Origin: an uncultured Eubacteriales bacterium
Lineage (GTDB): Bacteria > Bacillota > Clostridia > Oscillospirales > Acutalibacteraceae
Reading direction: 5' to 3'
NCBI GenBank assembly: GCA_934511365.1
Contig: CAKSWC010000007.1
Span: 43,094 to 107,093, forward strand
Length of the DNA: 64,000 nt
Made by a program: the position numbers and the translations under genes. The notes beneath the pieces are model-generated. The model saw only the letters and a program-made list of their open reading frames with translations. It was not told the origin of the DNA and made no database searches. Numbering within the stretch: position 1 is the stretch's first letter; each line of letters begins with the position of its first letter. Below, one piece after another: positions 53,167-61,674 of this stretch.

Positions 53167-54912
53167 TCAGAGCACTTCGGCAGCGAGCGAGGCATAATTT
53201 TTCATGAGGAATGAAGCTGTGCCCTTGCCGAGGGAAAGAGTCTCCTGGTAATGATTGAAAAGAAGACCCATGCAGTAGTCGTTATCGGGAACAACATAGC
53301 CTATTGCATCGTTAGCAAGACCAAAAACAATCGTGTCTTTTCCAAAGAGGTCATAGACGGTTTTTTCCGTAAAGTCCGTTTTGTTTATTGAGCCCTCCTT
53401 TGTCAGCGAAGCACCGCCGGCAACAAGATCCTGGCTTATTTCGCCGGGCATCATGACAATTTTGTGGGAGCCGAACTGCGCAAAGCCAATTTCCGTTGCA
53501 ATCGCAAGTCCGCTTTCGGTTTTTATCATGGTGTGATTCGCAAGCCTGAGCTTTCCGGCAAAGAGGATGACGTTGTTCGTAACGGGAGCAATGACGGACT
53601 TCACGCGGACGTTGAGGAGCGGTTCAACCTTTTCCTCCGGAACGGATTTCCAGTTTTTATACCAGAGGGTGTAGCCCGGGCGGTTCATATCCTCCTCGCT
53701 GTCTCCGGTTACGGAGAGGAACGGGTCGCTCTTGATTTCATCCTCGGTCATGTTCATTGCAAGCAGAATCCGGCCTATTTCGCGGCCGTAGCGCACGGAG
53801 ATGTCAACTCTGCGCGGAAGCTCAACATTGTCCGATGTCGGTGTTCTTCCGATATATATTCCGCAGATTGCGCCGTTGAAGAACATGAAGTTATAGCCGG
53901 CCTTGTTCAGAGTTTCGCCAATGTAATAGACATAATCGCCGGAAAGAATCTGACCCTTTGAGTCGTCGCCCTTTGTCGGAAGGCCAACAATGTCCGGGTG
54001 CGCGGCCATGTTTGCAATAATCGTAGGCGTTGAGCCGTCGTCCGGAGTAAAGGTGAATTTTGTGAGGTTGCTGAGAACCGCCGTTGCGCTCGTTCTGTTT
54101 TTGTTGTTGAAATATTCGGCGCCGAGATCTTTTTGAGAAAAGGTCAGTTCGCCTTTTTTCATTCCCAAAACGGCGTTTTTGACCGAAAGGGAGACTGTGT
54201 CAAACAAAAACTGCATATATTTCGGGTCCGTACCCTTTTTGACCTCTCCAATGTGGGTATAGGCGGAAAACATATTTCCGAGGATGGTTTTAACATTGTC
54301 CGTCCAAAGTCCCTGGGTGTCAATGCAGGAATGGCAGTGGGTTGAAAAAATGTTGATTGAATTGATGCCGTTTTCCTTTGCAAAGGAGCGCAGCTGTTCG
54401 CGGATTGAACGGATGTCGGTGTTTGTCATTCCGATGCAGTCAATGGTTGCAAAAACGGCGGTGCCGCGTCCGCTTGAGTCGGAGACGGCTATTGTTCTGA
54501 CCTTCATGTCGTCATAAACATCGCGCAGTTTGTTTGAAAAGCCGTTTTCAATCGCCATGAAGCCGCCGAGATAAAGATTATAGTTTTCCCTATCCTTTGG
54601 AACAAGGCTCTGCGTGTCATAACCGAGCGCCCAGCGGGTGTTTTTTGCCGGCGCGGAAAGGAGAGTTTCGGTACCGGAATAAAAATCGGTGAGGTTGAAG
54701 TCCTTTTCATCAATGGCAACGCCGTCAGCGGAAACGGAGTTGTTGATGAAGCCCGTCACGGTTTCCATGACAAAGCCGATGGTTTTTGTCAGAACATCCT
54801 TGAAAAAGGACTTGACCTGTTCGCCGCCGTCGGCAGCAAACGCAGGAGTTGCCGTCAGCGAAAAGAGCATTGAGACGGCAAGCACAAATGAAAGAACTTT
54901 TTTCTTCGTCAT
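53167..54912 (-). CDS. secreted ceramidase-like amidohydrolase
   Basis: A 581-residue protein with a signal peptide (cleavage near AFA-AD, residues 24-26). It resembles the catalytic part of neutral/alkaline ceramidases and related proteins: a zinc-binding-like STHCHSCIDTQG where ceramidases have T-H-T-H-S-G, MAAHPDIVG, and late NDAIGYVVPDNDY. Between the signal peptide and the enzyme is an amphipathic segment (VKSFFKDVLTKTIGFVMETV) unlike normal ceramidases. If active it would cleave an N-acyl amide outside the cell. ATG at 54912 is 9 nt from AAGGGAG; an ATG two codons earlier is too close. No good promoter found upstream. Confidence 0.75.
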   Translation of the reverse strand: MTKKKVLSFVLAVSMLFSLTATPAFAADGGEQVKSFFKDVLTKTIGFVMETVTGFINNSVSADGVAIDEKDFNLTDFYSGTETLLSAPAKNTRWALGYDTQSLVPKDRENYNLYLGGFMAIENGFSNKLRDVYDDMKVRTIAVSDSSGRGTAVFATIDCIGMTNTDIRSIREQLRSFAKENGINSINIFSTHCHSCIDTQGLWTDNVKTILGNMFSAYTHIGEVKKGTDPKYMQFLFDTVSLSVKNAVLGMKKGELTFSQKDLGAEYFNNKNRTSATAVLSNLTKFTFTPDDGSTPTIIANMAAHPDIVGLPTKGDDSKGQILSGDYVYYIGETLNKAGYNFMFFNGAICGIYIGRTPTSDNVELPRRVDISVRYGREIGRILLAMNMTEDEIKSDPFLSVTGDSEEDMNRPGYTLWYKNWKSVPEEKVEPLLNVRVKSVIAPVTNNVILFAGKLRLANHTMIKTESGLAIATEIGFAQFGSHKIVMMPGEISQDLVAGGASLTKEGSINKTDFTEKTVYDLFGKDTIVFGLANDAIGYVVPDNDYCMGLLFNHYQETLSLGKGTASFLMKNYASLAAEVL

Positions 54913-55102
54913 AATCATATCTCCCTTAAGCAACCAAAGGGCGCTTTTATATTTTGCTGTTACATTATCCCACAAAAAAACGGTTATTGAGTTCGGTATT
55001 GTAAATATATTGTTTTTAATGCTTTTGCGGCTCAGTTTTTTAACTGACCGATATCAACAAAATCACCGCGCCGAACGGCAGGAAAATCAACGCTTTTGCC
55101 CA

Positions 55103-55131
55103 TTGAAGCGCAAAAGGCTTTTTGCTATACT
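55103..55131 (+). promoter_or_regulatory. promoter of the EamA transporter gene
   Basis: TTGAAG (55103-55108) and TATACT (55126-55131) are 17 bases apart. Confidence 0.6.
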
Positions 55132-55193
55132 TTATTATGTTGTTTTGCGCTGCGGCGCACGTTTTAATTTTGCTTATTCGGGAAGTTTTAAAG

Positions 55194-56117
55194 ATGAAAG
55201 AAAACAGAAAGAACAATCTTGTCGGAAGTATCCTCCTTGCCCTCTGCGCCGTGATTTGGGGCAGCTCTTTTGTTTCTCAGAGCACCGGCGCCGAATATGT
55301 GGGCCCGTTCACGTTCATGGGTCTGCGCTCGTTCCTCGGCAGCGCAACGCTGCTTCCGGTGATTATAATCAAGGACGCCGTTTTGAAAAAGCGCGGAAAA
55401 TATGTTGGGATGAAAACAAAAAAAGAGCGTTTGTTTTTTGCAAAAGGTGCGCTCGCGTGCGGCGTTTCCCTCTGCGTTGCCTCGTGTTTGCAGCAGATAG
55501 GAATTGACAAGGGTACCCCGTCCGGAAAAGCGGGGTTTATTACCGCGTTTTATATTCTTCTTGTTCCAATTTTCAGTATTGCGCTCAAAAAGAAGATTCG
55601 TCCGATAATCTGGCCTTGCGCGGTCGCTGCGCTGGTTGGCCTATATCTCCTTTGTGTTAACGACAGCAGCGTTCAAAGCTCAGACGCATATGTTCTTGCC
55701 TGCGCGTTCTGCTTCACGGTGCAGATACTCATTGTTGACGCCGTTTCGCCAAAGGTTGACGGAATCAAGCTTTCATGCTGCCAGTTTTTTGTTGTCGGAG
55801 TGCTTTGCCTTGCGCCGATGTTTATTTTTGAGGAAGTCACGCTTGAAAGCATAAAAGCCGCGGCTCCGTCCATTGCATATTCGGGAATTATGTCAAGCGG
55901 CATTGCATACACGCTCCAGATTCTCGGCCAGAAGCGGACTGAGCCCACCGTTGCCTCAATGCTGATGAGTCTTGAGTCGGTCTTTGCGCTGATTACCGGA
56001 ATGATAATTCTCCATGAAATGCCGAGCGCGAGAGAGTTTGCCGGCTGCGTTGTCATGTTCGCCGCAATAATTGCAGCTCAGCTTCCGGAAAGGAAAAAGG
56101 CGGAAAAATCCGCTTGA
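55194..56117 (+). CDS. EamA/DMT-superfamily transporter
   Basis: A 307-residue protein with ten membrane helices in two EamA repeats. The first repeat opens with ALCAVIWGSSFVSQ; the second ends with VASMLMSLESVFALITGMIILHE, the usual DMT signature. Members export or import small metabolites such as amino acids; the substrate is not predictable. The ATG at 55194 gives the normal N-terminus, though only a weak GGGAAG lies upstream; a longer frame starts inside the promoter and is unlikely. Monocistronic. Confidence 0.87.
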   Translation: MKENRKNNLVGSILLALCAVIWGSSFVSQSTGAEYVGPFTFMGLRSFLGSATLLPVIIIKDAVLKKRGKYVGMKTKKERLFFAKGALACGVSLCVASCLQQIGIDKGTPSGKAGFITAFYILLVPIFSIALKKKIRPIIWPCAVAALVGLYLLCVNDSSVQSSDAYVLACAFCFTVQILIVDAVSPKVDGIKLSCCQFFVVGVLCLAPMFIFEEVTLESIKAAAPSIAYSGIMSSGIAYTLQILGQKRTEPTVASMLMSLESVFALITGMIILHEMPSAREFAGCVVMFAAIIAAQLPERKKAEKSA

Positions 56118-56140
56118 ATTAAAAAACTATTGCTATCTGA

Positions 56141-56187
56141 AAACGACCCCTGCATCCGTTTCAAACCGGAGCAGAGGTCGTTTTTTG
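56141..56187 (+). terminator. terminator of the EamA gene
   Basis: AACGACC-CTGC pairs with GCAG-GGTCGTT, followed by TTTTT to 56186. It also lies behind the convergent pth gene. Confidence 0.75.
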
Positions 56188-56195
56188 TGCTTCTT

Positions 56196-56801
56196 TCATG
56201 AGTTGTATCGGCTCATGGCTTCATCGGTTTTTCCGTCAACCATCAGTCCGACCGCCTCGCAGGCGTTGTCTGCCGCCGCGCGCAGAGCTTTAAGCGCTTC
56301 TTTTGAAAACGGCTCAAGTACCCACGCCGCAAGGTCAAACTCCGGGTGCGGCTTTGCGCCGATTCCGAGCTTGATGCGCGGAAAGGCGTCACTTTGGAGC
56401 TGATAGATTATGCTCTTGATTCCGTTGTGGCCGCCGTCCGAGCCTTTGCGGCGGATGCGCAGCCGACCGGGTTCAAGGCTGATATCGTCAAAAATAACGA
56501 TGATTTTTTCCGGCGGAATTTTATAAAACGCCGCCGCGTCCCGGACGGCCTCTCCGCTGAGGTTCATAAAGGTTTGCGGCTTCATCAAAAGGCAGCGCTT
56601 TGAATTTATCCTTGCCTCGCCAACGAGGGCTTTGAACTTCAGGCGGTCAATTTTAACGTCCAGCTTTTGCGCAAGCAGGTCAATGCAGAGAAAGCCCGCG
56701 TTGTGCTTTGTGAATTCATACTTCTTCCCCGGGTTGCCGAGTCCGACTATCATGAAGTCATAAGCGGCGCTCTGAGGAAACTTTTCCTTTTTGAAAAACA
56801 T
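56196..56801 (-). CDS. pth: peptidyl-tRNA hydrolase
   Basis: Releases peptides from prematurely dropped peptidyl-tRNA. The 201-residue product has GLGNPGKKYEFTKHNAGF with the catalytic His, KPQTFMNLSGEAV, FDDISLEPGRLRIRRKGSDGGHNGIKSI read in parts, and RIKLGIG. Sixteen residues precede the usual start of the family (MIVGLGNPG), but AAGGAAG fits the ATG at 56801. It lies 14 bp behind the GlmU-like gene; glmU and pth are also near neighbours in Bacillus. Confidence 0.95.
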   Translation of the reverse strand: MFFKKEKFPQSAAYDFMIVGLGNPGKKYEFTKHNAGFLCIDLLAQKLDVKIDRLKFKALVGEARINSKRCLLMKPQTFMNLSGEAVRDAAAFYKIPPEKIIVIFDDISLEPGRLRIRRKGSDGGHNGIKSIIYQLQSDAFPRIKLGIGAKPHPEFDLAAWVLEPFSKEALKALRAAADNACEAVGLMVDGKTDEAMSRYNS

Positions 56802-56815
56802 TTATAAATACTTCC

Positions 56816-57526
56816 TTATTCCATTCCCCTGTAGGGTTTCTTTTTGAGCACCCAGTCCTCTTTGTTTTCCTGTCTTGCGCGCGCAATGGCAAGAGCGTTT
56901 GAGGGAACGTCCTTTGTTATTGTTGAGCCAGCGGCGGTGTAGCCGTAATCGCCGACCTTGACCGGAGCAACAAGGTTGGTGTTGCAGCCGATGAACGCAT
57001 GGTCTCCGACCGTTGTCCGGAATTTTTCCTTCCCCGTGAAGTTGACGGTGACGCAGCCGCAGCCGAAGTTGACGTGCTTTCCAACGTCGCTGTCGCCGAC
57101 ATAGGTCAGATGGGAAACGCTTGTGCTTTCTCCGATGACGGAATTTTTAACCTCAACAAAATTTCCAAGGTGAACGCCGTCTTTGACAAAGCTGTTTGGC
57201 CTGATGTGGACAAACGGGCCGATGTTGCAGCCTTTTCCGATTTTGCTTTCAAACGCCTGAACATAGTTGAGTGACGTTCCGCTTTCAACGCTTGTTTCAA
57301 AAAGCACCGTTCCCGGGCCTATCACACAGTCTTTTTCAACCGTTGTTTTTCCGAGCAGATGGCAGCCCTCAAGAATGACGGCGCCGCTTTCAATCGAAAC
57401 GTCTTTCCCAATGAAAACATTTTCCTCCATCGGGATGAGCACGCCGTTTTTTCTGTGGTTTTCAATAATCTCTTTCCGTTCTTCTTTTGAAAGGGAGAGA
57501 ATTTCCGCGATTGCTTCTTTGTTCAT
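56816..57526 (-). CDS. GlmU C-terminal acetyltransferase domain, stand-alone
   Basis: A 236-residue left-handed beta-helix protein that matches only the C-terminal, glucosamine-1-phosphate N-acetyltransferase half of GlmU. It starts at the linker helix (EERKEIIENHRKNGVLI), runs through hexapeptide repeats, keeps the catalytic His in SHLTYVGD, and ends with the GlmU tail ALAIARARQENKEDW. The N-terminal uridyltransferase domain is absent, and upstream DNA does not encode it. The position next to pth fits a former full-length glmU. The uridylyl step must come from another gene. CGGAG lies about 11 nt before the ATG. Confidence 0.85.
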   Translation of the reverse strand: MNKEAIAEILSLSKEERKEIIENHRKNGVLIPMEENVFIGKDVSIESGAVILEGCHLLGKTTVEKDCVIGPGTVLFETSVESGTSLNYVQAFESKIGKGCNIGPFVHIRPNSFVKDGVHLGNFVEVKNSVIGESTSVSHLTYVGDSDVGKHVNFGCGCVTVNFTGKEKFRTTVGDHAFIGCNTNLVAPVKVGDYGYTAAGSTITKDVPSNALAIARARQENKEDWVLKKKPYRGME

Positions 57527-57601
57527 GATATCAGATCTCCGTAAATTTTTTCTTTTGATTCAGACTCAAGCCGAGTTTTGAAAATTATTACTTACAGTAT
57601 A

Positions 57602-57630
57602 ATTATGCCAACAAATCCGCCGATAATCAA
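57602..57630 (-). promoter_or_regulatory. promoter of the glmU-like/pth operon
   Basis: On the minus strand TTGATT (57625-57630) and CATAAT (57602-57607) are 17 bases apart. Confidence 0.55.
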
Positions 57631-57812
57631 GCCTTTTGCCGCTTTTCGGGAGCGGAAAACAAAAAATTATAAAAAATTAACAAACTATTTTTCAAAAACG
57701 CTCTTTCATTCTTTGATATATGTGATATAATCAATAAATCTATAAGTATAATGACCGCGGTGTGTCCTCTTTTTTGGGGGAAAGCCAAAAACATATAAAG
57801 CGAATGGTGAAA

Positions 57813-58565
57813 ATGGATAATAAAAACAATCAGGAAAACACTCAGCTCATAATCGGCCGCAACGCCGTTCTTGAAGCGCTCAGAAGCGAGCGCGCAATCG
57901 ACACTCTCCTTGTTGCAAAAGGCGAAAGGAACGGCTCCATCGGGAGAATAATTGCCGACTGCCGGAACAGAGGCGCGGTTATTAAAGAGGTTGACAAAAG
58001 GAAGCTTGACTTCCTTTGCGGCGGAGGGAACCACCAGGGCGTTGCCGCCTATGCCGCGAGCCACGAATACGCCGAACTTGAAGATATCTTTTCCCTTGCG
58101 AAAGAAAGGGACGAAAATCCGTTTATAATCATTTGCGACGAGCTTGAGGATCCCCATAACCTCGGCGCAATCATCAGAACGGCCGAATGCGCCGGCGCAC
58201 ACGGAATTATTATTCCGAAAAGGCGCAGCGTTTCGCTGACCTGGGCGGTTTCAAAAGCCTCCGCCGGTGCGCTTGAATATATGCCCGTTGCCCGTGTGAC
58301 GAACCTTGCCGCGGCGATTGACGAGCTGAAGGAGCGCGGCGTCTGGATATACAGCGCAGATATGGACGGAAAGCCGTTTTTTGAAACGGACTTTTCCGGC
58401 GCTGTCGGACTTGTTATCGGCTCGGAGGGCAACGGAGTCGGAAAGCTTATCCGCGAAAAGAGCGATTTTATCGTTTCGCTCCCGATGAAGGGAAAAATCA
58501 ATTCCCTCAACGCCTCTGTTGCGGCCGGAATTTTGATGTATGAAGTTGCAAGACAGCGGCTCTAA
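57813..58565 (+). CDS. rlmB: 23S rRNA guanosine-2'-O-methyltransferase (SpoU/TrmH family)
   Basis: A 250-residue SPOUT methyltransferase. An N-terminal substrate-binding domain (IIGRNAVLEALRSERAIDTLLVA, HQGVAAYAA) is followed by the knotted domain with ELEDPHNLGAIIRTAECAGAHGI split as usual, VIGSEGNGVGKLI and LPMKGKINSLNASVAAGIL. These match RlmB, which methylates G2251. The ATG at 57813 has GGTGA three bases before it; another in-frame ATG at 57804 is possible. A -10-like TATAAT occurs at 57726-57731 with only a weak -35. Confidence 0.92.
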   Translation: MDNKNNQENTQLIIGRNAVLEALRSERAIDTLLVAKGERNGSIGRIIADCRNRGAVIKEVDKRKLDFLCGGGNHQGVAAYAASHEYAELEDIFSLAKERDENPFIIICDELEDPHNLGAIIRTAECAGAHGIIIPKRRSVSLTWAVSKASAGALEYMPVARVTNLAAAIDELKERGVWIYSADMDGKPFFETDFSGAVGLVIGSEGNGVGKLIREKSDFIVSLPMKGKINSLNASVAAGILMYEVARQRL

Positions 58566-58574
58566 TTAACAAGC

Positions 58575-58647
58575 AACCGCTGATTGACCGAGAGTGGCAA
58601 GGCTTGACGGCGTATTTGCACTCTCATTTAATCGGCGGCTACACAAA
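58575..58647 (+). repeat. intergenic hairpin repeat, copy B, upstream of the P-type ATPase relative
   Basis: Closely related to copy A (26225-26298). CCGCTGATT pairs with AATCGGCGG and GAGAGTG with CACTCTC, giving a long imperfect hairpin. TTGACG and TTTAAT inside are 17 bases apart, like promoter boxes. It ends 13 bases before the next ATG, exactly as copy A does. Confidence 0.75.
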
Positions 58648-58660
58648 GGGTGAAAAAACA

Positions 58661-60958
58661 ATGACTTCCAAAAAAGACAATCAGTCAAAATTTTATGAAG
58701 CCGGTTTTGAAAAAGAAAACAAGTCCGCTGCGTCCGTTTCAGAACCGGACAAGGGGCTGAAAAATGTTAACTCGCTGCTTGAGTCGGTCGGCCTTTCTCC
58801 AATAGACAACGAGGCGGACAACGCAAAAACAATGCGCGTTCCGGACAGCGGAAAAACAAAGCATTTTAACCTTAAAAAAGAAAAAGATTCTTCTGGCTCC
58901 GAAAAAATCGGAAGAACCAGGAAACTCTCCCTCGGTGGCCATGAGGGCGAAAAAAAAGCCGGAGCGGTTTCCGACAGTGAGGTTGAACGCCGGCTCAAAA
59001 AAGCGCGGCAAAACCTCATTGAAAACTTCCGCGTCCTTTCCAATGAGGACTCGGACAAGGCTATTCTTGAAAAGGAGCCGACCGGAAAGGGCGGTGCAAG
59101 TATTGCCGATTTCCTTGAGCCGAAAAAGGGCGAAAACCTTTTTGACGCGGTTGAAAGGGCCGGAGACAGAAAAAAGGGGAAAAATCTTCTTGAAAAAACA
59201 ATGCGTGCCGTCGGGCAAAAAACGCGGCTTGAAAAGCTCAAAGAGGAGCTGACGAGCGCAAAAAACGAGCGCAAAACCCTCAGGCAGCAGACCCGGCAGC
59301 AAAAAAAGCAGCTTAAGATTTTTCTTGCTTTGTTTGCGCTTTCCTTTGTTTTATATTTCATGCTCTGCGCCCATTCTTCCTCAGGGGCGTTCTCTTTCCT
59401 CTTTGCGGGGAACGGCGCGGCGTTTGTTCTTTTGAATGTTCTTTTGGTTTTGACCGGCGCGTTTTTTTCAAGGGGCATTCTTAAAGACGGCTTCGGTCAG
59501 GTTTTGAAGTTCCGGCCGCAGGCGGAGTTCTTTGTTTCTCTTTCCGGCGTTTTTACGCTTCTTCAATGTCTTTCGCTGCTTGTTTTCAGGCCGGAGGACG
59601 TTTCGGGATACACCGTTTATACCCCGTTCTTCTTTTTCTCGCTGCTCGCTTTTTGTGCCTCGGAATATCTCCGCGTTGAATGCGTTCGGCGCGACCTTGC
59701 CGTTCTCATGCGCTCAAAGGAGCTTTCCACGCTCAGAACGGTTGAAAACAAAAACGATGCCGATTCGCTCGGCTACGGAATTTCAAAGGGCGAGCCGAGA
59801 ATACTTTATACCGCCGACTGCGACCTTCCGACGGATTTTGAGCGCTTTTCGCTCTCTCACACGGCGGATGAAAAACTGCTTTTTGCCGTCGGTGTGTTTG
59901 CTCTTGCCGCGAGCGTGGCGTTTGCGGTCTTTGGCGCGGTGCGGGAAAGGAGCGCATGGGCGTTCTTCTCCGGTTTTTCCGGCAGCTTCTGCCTTTGTGT
60001 TCCCGTTCTTTTCCGCCTTGTTTCCTCGCTTGTCAAGCTGAAAAACGATAAAACCCTTTCCGCTTACTGTGCCGTTGCCGCCTCGGCGGACAGCGCTCAG
60101 AGCGTTGCAAAGGCGAACGGAATCGTTGTCTCTGCCGATGAAATTTTTGAAGGCAGGGTTTCAAAATTCAGAACCGTTCCCGGCGTAAGAATTGCGCAGA
60201 CGGACGCCGTTGTTTTTGCTGCGAGTGCGCTCAAAAACACGCGCAGCGTTATAAGGGACGCGTTCGACCCGTTCCTTTCCGAGGAGGGCATCCGACCGCC
60301 GGAGGCGGAGGATGTTCAGTATGAGGAAAAGCTCGGCTATGCCTGCTGGGTAGCCGGGAGGCGCGTCCTTGTCGGGAACCGGGAAATGCTCCTTGCCCAC
60401 AGCATTTCCGCTCCGACCGAGGAGGAGGAAAAGGCTTTTTCAAAGGGCAGGAACGTGATGTATGTTGTTGTTGAGGGCGTCATTATTGCTTTCTTTGTTG
60501 TTGACTACCGTGTTAGGGGCGAGGTCAGAAAAAGCGTTCGAGACTTCAACCGTACCGGCCTTGTTCTCATTCTGGACTGCGGCGACCCGTGCCTCACCCA
60601 GGAGCAGGTTTCAAAAAAGCTTATGGCAGATATTGCGGCAATCAAGCTTGCTTCAACAAAGGACAGCGCGCTCATCTCCTCACTCAGGGCGAATCCTGCT
60701 TTGAAAGAGGAAAGCGGCCTTGCCTGCGCAAAAAAGGACAAGAACATCCTCCTTTTGATTGCTGCGGCGCACAATCTTTTTGAAGCGGACAGGCTTTCAA
60801 AAATTGTGATGCTTGCCGGACTGGGCTTTAGCTTTGTTCTTTGCGTTGTTTGCGCGGTGCTTAAAGTTTCCCTCGCGTTCAATCCGGTAATACTTGTTGC
60901 TTTCCAGCTCATCTGGGGCGCAATAGCATATATGGCAGGAAAAACAAGAATATATTAA
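58661..60958 (+). CDS. degenerate P-type ATPase-like membrane protein
   Basis: A 765-residue protein. Residues 1-205 are charged, low-complexity and probably disordered; eight membrane helices then follow the P1B-ATPase pattern (four, two, a large cytosolic domain, two). The cytosolic part keeps recognisable N- and P-domain stretches (YACWVAGRRVLVGNREML, VMYVVVEGVIIAFFVVDY, then RKSVRDFNRTGLVLIL). However, the phosphorylation site is lost: where VVF-DKTGT is expected it reads VVF-AASAL (520-524). The A domain is short without TGE, and no GDG-x-ND is seen. It cannot work as a phosphorylating pump; a sensor, scaffold or channel-like role is possible. It sits 14 bp before an ABC transporter pair. 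Confidence 0.7.
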   Translation: MTSKKDNQSKFYEAGFEKENKSAASVSEPDKGLKNVNSLLESVGLSPIDNEADNAKTMRVPDSGKTKHFNLKKEKDSSGSEKIGRTRKLSLGGHEGEKKAGAVSDSEVERRLKKARQNLIENFRVLSNEDSDKAILEKEPTGKGGASIADFLEPKKGENLFDAVERAGDRKKGKNLLEKTMRAVGQKTRLEKLKEELTSAKNERKTLRQQTRQQKKQLKIFLALFALSFVLYFMLCAHSSSGAFSFLFAGNGAAFVLLNVLLVLTGAFFSRGILKDGFGQVLKFRPQAEFFVSLSGVFTLLQCLSLLVFRPEDVSGYTVYTPFFFFSLLAFCASEYLRVECVRRDLAVLMRSKELSTLRTVENKNDADSLGYGISKGEPRILYTADCDLPTDFERFSLSHTADEKLLFAVGVFALAASVAFAVFGAVRERSAWAFFSGFSGSFCLCVPVLFRLVSSLVKLKNDKTLSAYCAVAASADSAQSVAKANGIVVSADEIFEGRVSKFRTVPGVRIAQTDAVVFAASALKNTRSVIRDAFDPFLSEEGIRPPEAEDVQYEEKLGYACWVAGRRVLVGNREMLLAHSISAPTEEEEKAFSKGRNVMYVVVEGVIIAFFVVDYRVRGEVRKSVRDFNRTGLVLILDCGDPCLTQEQVSKKLMADIAAIKLASTKDSALISSLRANPALKEESGLACAKKDKNILLLIAAAHNLFEADRLSKIVMLAGLGFSFVLCVVCAVLKVSLAFNPVILVAFQLIWGAIAYMAGKTRIY

Positions 60959-60972
60959 GAAAGGCGAATGAT

Positions 60973-61674
60973 ATGAGTAAGATTATCAACATTTCCGATC
61001 TCAGAAAGTCATACGGCAGCAAGGAAGTGCTCAAAGGCGTCAACTTTTCTTGCGAAAGCGGCCAGATTGTCGGTCTGCTTGGGCCGAACGGCTGCGGAAA
61101 AACAACACTTATCAAAATTCTCACCGGCCTCATCAAGGACCACACCGGAATGGTGCGCATTGACAACGAGGAGCCGGGTGTCCACACAAAGAGCATTATT
61201 GCCTACCTTCCGGAAAAGAGCTATCTTCCGGATTGGATGCGCCCGTGCGACGCACTTGACTATTTTGCGGATTTCTATAAGGATTTTGACCGCGACAAGG
61301 CCGAAAAAATGGTCAATAAGTTCGGCCTTGACATGAAGCAGAGGCTCAAAACAATGTCCAAAGGTCAGCAGGAAAAGCTGAGGCTGGCTCTTGTAATGTG
61401 CAGAAGAGCAAAGCTTTATATCCTTGACGAGCCGCTTGGCGGTGTTGATCCGGCGGCAAGGAGCCATATTCTTGACCTTATCATGGAAAACCACGAGGCG
61501 GACTCAACCGTTCTCATTTCCACCCACCTCATCAGCGATGTTGAGTATATTTTTGACCGCGTCCTCATGATAAACAACGGACAGGTTGTTATTGATGCCC
61601 ATGTTAACGAAATTAAGGACAAGGGCAAAACCGTTGAGGAAGTATTCAAGGAGGTATTCAGCTATGCTTGGTAA
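60973..61674 (+). CDS. ABC transporter ATP-binding protein
   Basis: A 233-residue ATPase with Walker A GPNGCGKTT, signature MSKGQQEKLRLA, Walker B LYILDEPLGGVD and switch STHLISDVE. It is most like the ATPases of YtrB/BcrA-type systems that pair with a small two-part permease. It overlaps the permease gene by 11 bases. ATG follows AAGAAAGGCGAATGAT, a moderate site. Possible roles are antimicrobial peptide resistance or metabolite export; the degenerate P-type protein upstream may share the operon. Confidence 0.9.
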   Translation: MSKIINISDLRKSYGSKEVLKGVNFSCESGQIVGLLGPNGCGKTTLIKILTGLIKDHTGMVRIDNEEPGVHTKSIIAYLPEKSYLPDWMRPCDALDYFADFYKDFDRDKAEKMVNKFGLDMKQRLKTMSKGQQEKLRLALVMCRRAKLYILDEPLGGVDPAARSHILDLIMENHEADSTVLISTHLISDVEYIFDRVLMINNGQVVIDAHVNEIKDKGKTVEEVFKEVFSYAW

